DNA from: Actinobacillus equuli
GTDB lineage: Bacteria; Pseudomonadota; Gammaproteobacteria; Enterobacterales; Pasteurellaceae
DNA length: 64,000 nucleotides
Reading direction: 5' to 3'
NCBI RefSeq assembly: GCF_900636745.1
Contig: NZ_LR134310.1
Span: 992,001 to 1,056,000 of the forward strand
Under the pieces are notes generated by a model that worked only from the letters and a program-made list of their open reading frames with translations, was not told the DNA's origin and ran no database searches. Position numbers and translations under genes: made by a program. Below, in pieces: positions 60,334 to 64,000 of this stretch; the stretch's first letter is position 1; each line of letters opens with the position of its first letter.

Positions 60334-62415
60334 ATGAGCGAACAATTATTAGACGGTGTGCCACTTACCGCCCTTTCCGGGGTGGGTGCGGCGATTGCGG
60401 AAAAACTTAGCCGAATCGGCATTAATAACGTGCAAGATCTGTTATTTCATTTGCCTTATCGCTATGAAGATCGTACTCGAATTACGCCGATTATTGATGT
60501 GCGTCCGGAAAGTTTTTCAACCATCGAAGGCATCGTGCAGCTCACCGAAGTACAATTCGGTCGCCGTCCGATTTTATCCACCGTGCTTTCTGACGGCACC
60601 AGTAAAATCACGCTGAAATTCTTTAATTTTAATGCGGGAATGAAAAACAGCCTGACCGCCGGCACACGTATCAAAGCTTTTGGCGAAATCAAACGCGGGC
60701 GTTTTATGGCGGAAATTCATCACCCCGAATATCAAATTATTCGCAATAATCAACCGCTTGAACTTGCCGAAACTTTAACGCCGATTTACTCCACTACAGA
60801 AGGTTTAAAGCAAAATTCGTTACGTAAGCTCACTGAGCAAGCATTAGCGTTATTGGATAAAATCAAAGTTGGTGAACTGTTGCCGGACGAATACAATCCG
60901 CATAAATACAGCTTAAAAGAAGCATTGCAATTATTGCATCGCCCGCCACCGAGCGTTTCTGCCGAACAGCTGGAAAAAGGCGATCATCCGGCACAAAAAC
61001 GCCTAATTTTTGAAGAATTATTGGCGCACAACTTAGCCATGCAACAAGTACGAGTTGGGGTCAATCAGCTTGCCGCAGCACCGCTACGCTATCAAACCGA
61101 TCTCAAAAGTCGCTTTTTGGCGAGTTTGCCGTTTAAACCGACCAACGCACAAAGCCGTGTAACGGCGGATATTGAGCAAGATTTAGCAAAATCTTCGCCA
61201 ATGATGCGTTTAGTACAAGGTGATGTTGGCTCGGGCAAAACGTTAGTCGCTGCGCTTGCCGCCCTACTTGCAATTGATAACGGAAAACAAGTGGCATTAA
61301 TGGCACCGACTGAAATCCTTGCCGAGCAGCACGCCAATAACTTTGCCAACTGGCTGCGCCCGTTCGGTATTGAAGTCGGCTGGCTTGCCGGTAAAGTAAA
61401 AGGCAAAGCTCGCACCGCACAACTGGAAGCAATTAAAAACGGCGAGGTGCAGATGATTATCGGCACGCACGCCCTCTTCCAAGAAAGCGTGGAGTTTCAT
61501 AACCTCGCATTAGTGATTATTGATGAACAACACCGTTTCGGTGTACATCAACGCTTAACCCTACGTGAAAAAGGCGCGAAAGACGGCATTTATCCGCACC
61601 AGCTAATTATGACCGCCACACCAATCCCTCGTACCTTGGCAATGACAGTCTATGCCGATCTGGATACCTCTATTATTGACGAGCTGCCACCGGGGCGAAC
61701 ACCGATTACCACCGTGGCGATTTCGGAAGACAGACGAGATGAAATTGTGCGCCGTGTGTATGCCGCCTGTAAAAATGAAAAACGCCAAGCCTACTGGGTT
61801 TGTACTTTAATTGATGAATCAGAAGTCTTGGAAGCGCAAGCGGCAGCGGCGATTGCCGAAGATTTACAACGAGCCTTACCAGACTTACGTATCGGCTTGG
61901 TACACGGACGAATGAAACCGCAAGAAAAGCAAGCGATTATGGCGGAATTTAAAGCGGCAAATATTGATTTATTAGTCGCCACGACGGTAATTGAAGTGGG
62001 GGTTGATGTACCGAATGCCAGCCTAATGATTATCGAGAACTCCGAACGTTTAGGACTTGCTCAGCTACATCAGTTACGTGGGCGGGTCGGACGTGGCGCA
62101 ACCGCTTCGCATTGCGTATTACTTTATAAACCGCCGCTCGGCAAAATTTCGAGTAAACGCTTACAGGTGTTGCGCGACAGCCAAGACGGTTTCTATATTG
62201 CCGAAAAAGATTTAGAAATTCGCGGCACGGGTGAAATTCTCGGTACCAAACAAACCGGTATGGCGGAATTTAAAGTGGCGAATTTAATGCGAGATCGCAA
62301 AATGATTCCATTAGTACAAAACTATGCCAAGCAAATTATTCAGCAAAATCCACCGCTTGCAGAAGCACTGATTCACCGCTGGCTTGGCGAGCGTACCGAA
62401 TATAGTAATGCTTAA
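60334..62415 (+). CDS. recG: ATP-dependent DNA helicase RecG
   Basis: 693 aa (E. coli 693). RecG remodels stalled replication forks and Holliday junctions. An N-terminal wedge domain (GVGAAIAEKLSRIGINNVQDLL; LPYRYEDRTRI) precedes the SF2 helicase core: Walker A GDVGSGKT (near residue 301), DEQH box IIDEQHRFGVHQR, motif VI QLRGRVGRG. No Shine-Dalgarno is evident; an uptake signal (60304-60312) lies in the short leader. Confidence 0.97.
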   Translation: MSEQLLDGVPLTALSGVGAAIAEKLSRIGINNVQDLLFHLPYRYEDRTRITPIIDVRPESFSTIEGIVQLTEVQFGRRPILSTVLSDGTSKITLKFFNFNAGMKNSLTAGTRIKAFGEIKRGRFMAEIHHPEYQIIRNNQPLELAETLTPIYSTTEGLKQNSLRKLTEQALALLDKIKVGELLPDEYNPHKYSLKEALQLLHRPPPSVSAEQLEKGDHPAQKRLIFEELLAHNLAMQQVRVGVNQLAAAPLRYQTDLKSRFLASLPFKPTNAQSRVTADIEQDLAKSSPMMRLVQGDVGSGKTLVAALAALLAIDNGKQVALMAPTEILAEQHANNFANWLRPFGIEVGWLAGKVKGKARTAQLEAIKNGEVQMIIGTHALFQESVEFHNLALVIIDEQHRFGVHQRLTLREKGAKDGIYPHQLIMTATPIPRTLAMTVYADLDTSIIDELPPGRTPITTVAISEDRRDEIVRRVYAACKNEKRQAYWVCTLIDESEVLEAQAAAAIAEDLQRALPDLRIGLVHGRMKPQEKQAIMAEFKAANIDLLVATTVIEVGVDVPNASLMIIENSERLGLAQLHQLRGRVGRGATASHCVLLYKPPLGKISSKRLQVLRDSQDGFYIAEKDLEIRGTGEILGTKQTGMAEFKVANLMRDRKMIPLVQNYAKQIIQQNPPLAEALIHRWLGERTEYSNA

Positions 62416-62440
62416 TAAGCAGCGCAAATAGCGCAATGCT

Positions 62441-62502
62441 AAGTCAATCCGGCTCTGAAAATATTTTGTGCTCTTATTCACATTTCTACGGATTGGCTTT
62501 TG
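62441..62502 (+). terminator. Possible terminator after recG
   Basis: AAGTCAATCCG (62441-62451) pairs with CGGATTGGCTT (62489-62499) with one mismatch, followed by TTG. The loop is 37 bases long and contains a CRP-like site, so the assignment is uncertain. Confidence 0.45.
62467..62482 (+). promoter_or_regulatory. Putative CRP site in the recG-ppsA gap
   Basis: TGTGCTCTTATTCACA matches TGTGA-N6-TCACA at 9 of 10 positions. It lies 370 bases before ppsA. The remainder of the 434-base gap is AT-rich, with a GCTCC/GGAGC hairpin near 62771 and no gene that I can see. Confidence 0.5.
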
Positions 62503-62849
62503 CATTATTATGGATTTTTACTCCAAATTAAAACTTCATAGTTCATCAGGTTCATTCCTACATATAAAAATCGCCACCTAAAAGAAACTTGGTTACTTTA
62601 TCTACAAAGCATTGATTTAATCACCATAGCAAACGATTAACTTATCTTATTTTCTAATCCGAAATTTTTCCTTATAGATCAATAGACTCCTTTTTACTTC
62701 TCCAATTGATATTTTATTTAAAAAATAAATTATTTTTTCACACCAAAAAACTAATGACTTTTAAAAAAATGCTCCCTAGAATGGAGCTATTCTTCACTTT
62801 GTGTTTACTTTATTTTAACAACTAAATAACTTTCTAAAGGAAAAATAGC

Positions 62850-64000
62850 ATGCCAAATCGCAACATTATCTGGTTCGAAAATTTACGTATGACCGATGTT
62901 GAAATTGTCGGTGGTAAAAATGCCTCATTAGGTGAAATGATTAGTCAACTTACTGAAAAAGGCGTACGTGTGCCAAATGGTTTTGCAACGACTGCCAGCG
63001 CATATCGTAAATTTCTTGCCCATAATGGCTTAAATGAACGTATTTCAGCGGCATTAGCGCAATTAGATGTTGAAGACGTCGTTGCTCTTGCCCAAGTGGG
63101 TAAAAATATTCGCCAATGGATTTTAGATACGCCGTTCCCTGCTGAGCTTGACGCTGAAATCAATGAAGCGTGGCAAACCATGGTAAATGAAGCCGGCTCG
63201 GATCAAATCTCAGTTGCGGTACGTTCTTCGGCAACTGCGGAAGATTTACCGGATGCGTCATTTGCCGGTCAACAAGAAACTTTCTTGAATATCAATGGCT
63301 TAGATAATGTAAAAGAAGCAATGAAACACGTATTTGCTTCACTCTACAATGACCGAGCAATCTCCTACCGTGTACACAAAGGCTTTGCGCATGATGTGGT
63401 TGCCCTTTCTGCCGGTGTTCAACGTATGGTGCGTTCGGACAGCGGCGCTGCCGGTGTGATGTTCTCAATTGATACCGAAAGCGGCTTTGAAGATGTGGTC
63501 TTTATTACCGCTTCATACGGTTTAGGTGAAACCGTGGTGCAAGGTGCGGTAAATCCTGATGAATTCTATGTTCATAAACCGACACTTAACGCCAATCGTC
63601 CGGCTATTTTGCGTAAAACGCTGGGTGCTAAACAAATTAAAATGATTTTCAGCCAACAGGCACAAGCGGGAAAATCGGTACAAACAATTGATGTACCGGC
63701 TGCAGAACGCCGCCAATTTGCCATCAGCGATGCGGAGATTACCGAGCTAGCGCAATATGCGGTAATTATTGAACAGCATTATGGCCGCCCAATGGATATC
63801 GAATGGGGGCGTGACGGTATTGACGGCAAACTCTACATTCTGCAAGCACGCCCGGAAACAGTGAAATCACAAGAAAAAGCACAAGGTAATAGCTTACAAC
63901 GCTATACCCTTTCCGGTGAGCGTAAAGTGCTGATTAAAGGTCGTGCAATCGGACAAAAAATCGGGCAAGGCAAAGTACGTTTAGTGAAAGATGCTTCAGA
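62850..64000 (+). CDS. ppsA: Phosphoenolpyruvate synthase (3' end beyond the window)
   Basis: Partial: the frame is open from ATG 62850 to the window end (383 full codons of an expected ~790). PpsA makes phosphoenolpyruvate from pyruvate and ATP, for gluconeogenesis. The N-terminal ATP-grasp domain is seen: [64 protein letters not shown] and [13 protein letters not shown]. The start has AAAGGA upstream. The catalytic His and PEP-binding domains are not in the window. Confidence 0.95.
   Translation, partial: MPNRNIIWFENLRMTDVEIVGGKNASLGEMISQLTEKGVRVPNGFATTASAYRKFLAHNGLNERISAALAQLDVEDVVALAQVGKNIRQWILDTPFPAELDAEINEAWQTMVNEAGSDQISVAVRSSATAEDLPDASFAGQQETFLNINGLDNVKEAMKHVFASLYNDRAISYRVHKGFAHDVVALSAGVQRMVRSDSGAAGVMFSIDTESGFEDVVFITASYGLGETVVQGAVNPDEFYVHKPTLNANRPAILRKTLGAKQIKMIFSQQAQAGKSVQTIDVPAAERRQFAISDAEITELAQYAVIIEQHYGRPMDIEWGRDGIDGKLYILQARPETVKSQEKAQGNSLQRYTLSGERKVLIKGRAIGQKIGQGKVRLVKDAS

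Overview
The window is a chromosomal segment of a Pasteurellaceae bacterium of the Actinobacillus type, most likely Actinobacillus pleuropneumoniae or a close relative. Three things support this. There are at least 23 exact copies of the Apl-type DNA uptake signal core ACAAGCGGT (or its complement), where about 0.5 would be expected by chance in 64 kb. A comNOPQ-like pseudopilin operon lies directly before recC, behind a CRP-S (Sxy-dependent) site. There is also a subtilisin-type autotransporter that resembles AasP/Ssa1. The species call is an inference. The region is mostly core genome, without a prophage, insertion sequence or CRISPR array that I can support.

Layout. 1-7.4 kb: rraA (cut by the window edge), trmN6, a loiP-like lipoprotein peptidase, a 535-bp gene-free stretch with a dense cluster of DnaA boxes and GATC sites, then rppH, a TSUP permease, lgt, two tiny membrane proteins behind a CRP-S site, gph and trpS. 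7.6-13.9 kb: the autotransporter protease, then matP, lonH and fabA. 14.0-22.6 kb: four pseudopilin-like competence genes, recC and ptrA; recB and recD are not here. 22.7-26.1 kb: dnaJ and dnaK on the minus strand, separated by a palindromic intergenic repeat.

26.3-38.0 kb is a complete pentose cluster. xylB and xylA run leftward. xylFGH, a GPH symporter and a GH43 beta-xylosidase run rightward, followed by xylR. The two rightward promoters share an almost identical composite CRP plus putative XylR element, and an inverted copy of the XylR-like box faces xylA. The cell can therefore import free xylose by ABC transporter, probably import xylosides by symporter, cleave them inside the cell, isomerise and phosphorylate.

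38.0-45.1 kb: an M13 lipoprotein peptidase, a zinc-ribbon membrane protein, cysJI for assimilatory sulfite reduction, and a GT8 glycosyltransferase. 45.3-50.8 kb: one rRNA operon on the minus strand (16S, tRNA-Glu, 23S, 5S) with promoter, boxA sites and terminator. 50.8-64 kb: murI, a periplasmic alpha-carbonic anhydrase, ubiC, udp, asnC/asnA, msrPQ (periplasmic methionine sulfoxide repair) divergent from an ECF sigma/anti-sigma pair, proS, recG and the start of ppsA.

The best leads for something undescribed are the two small membrane ORFs behind a CRP-S competence promoter (5.03-5.43 kb), the DnaA-box cluster (2.29-2.62 kb), and a perfect palindrome that ends exactly at the start codon of the pseudopilin operon (14.0 kb).
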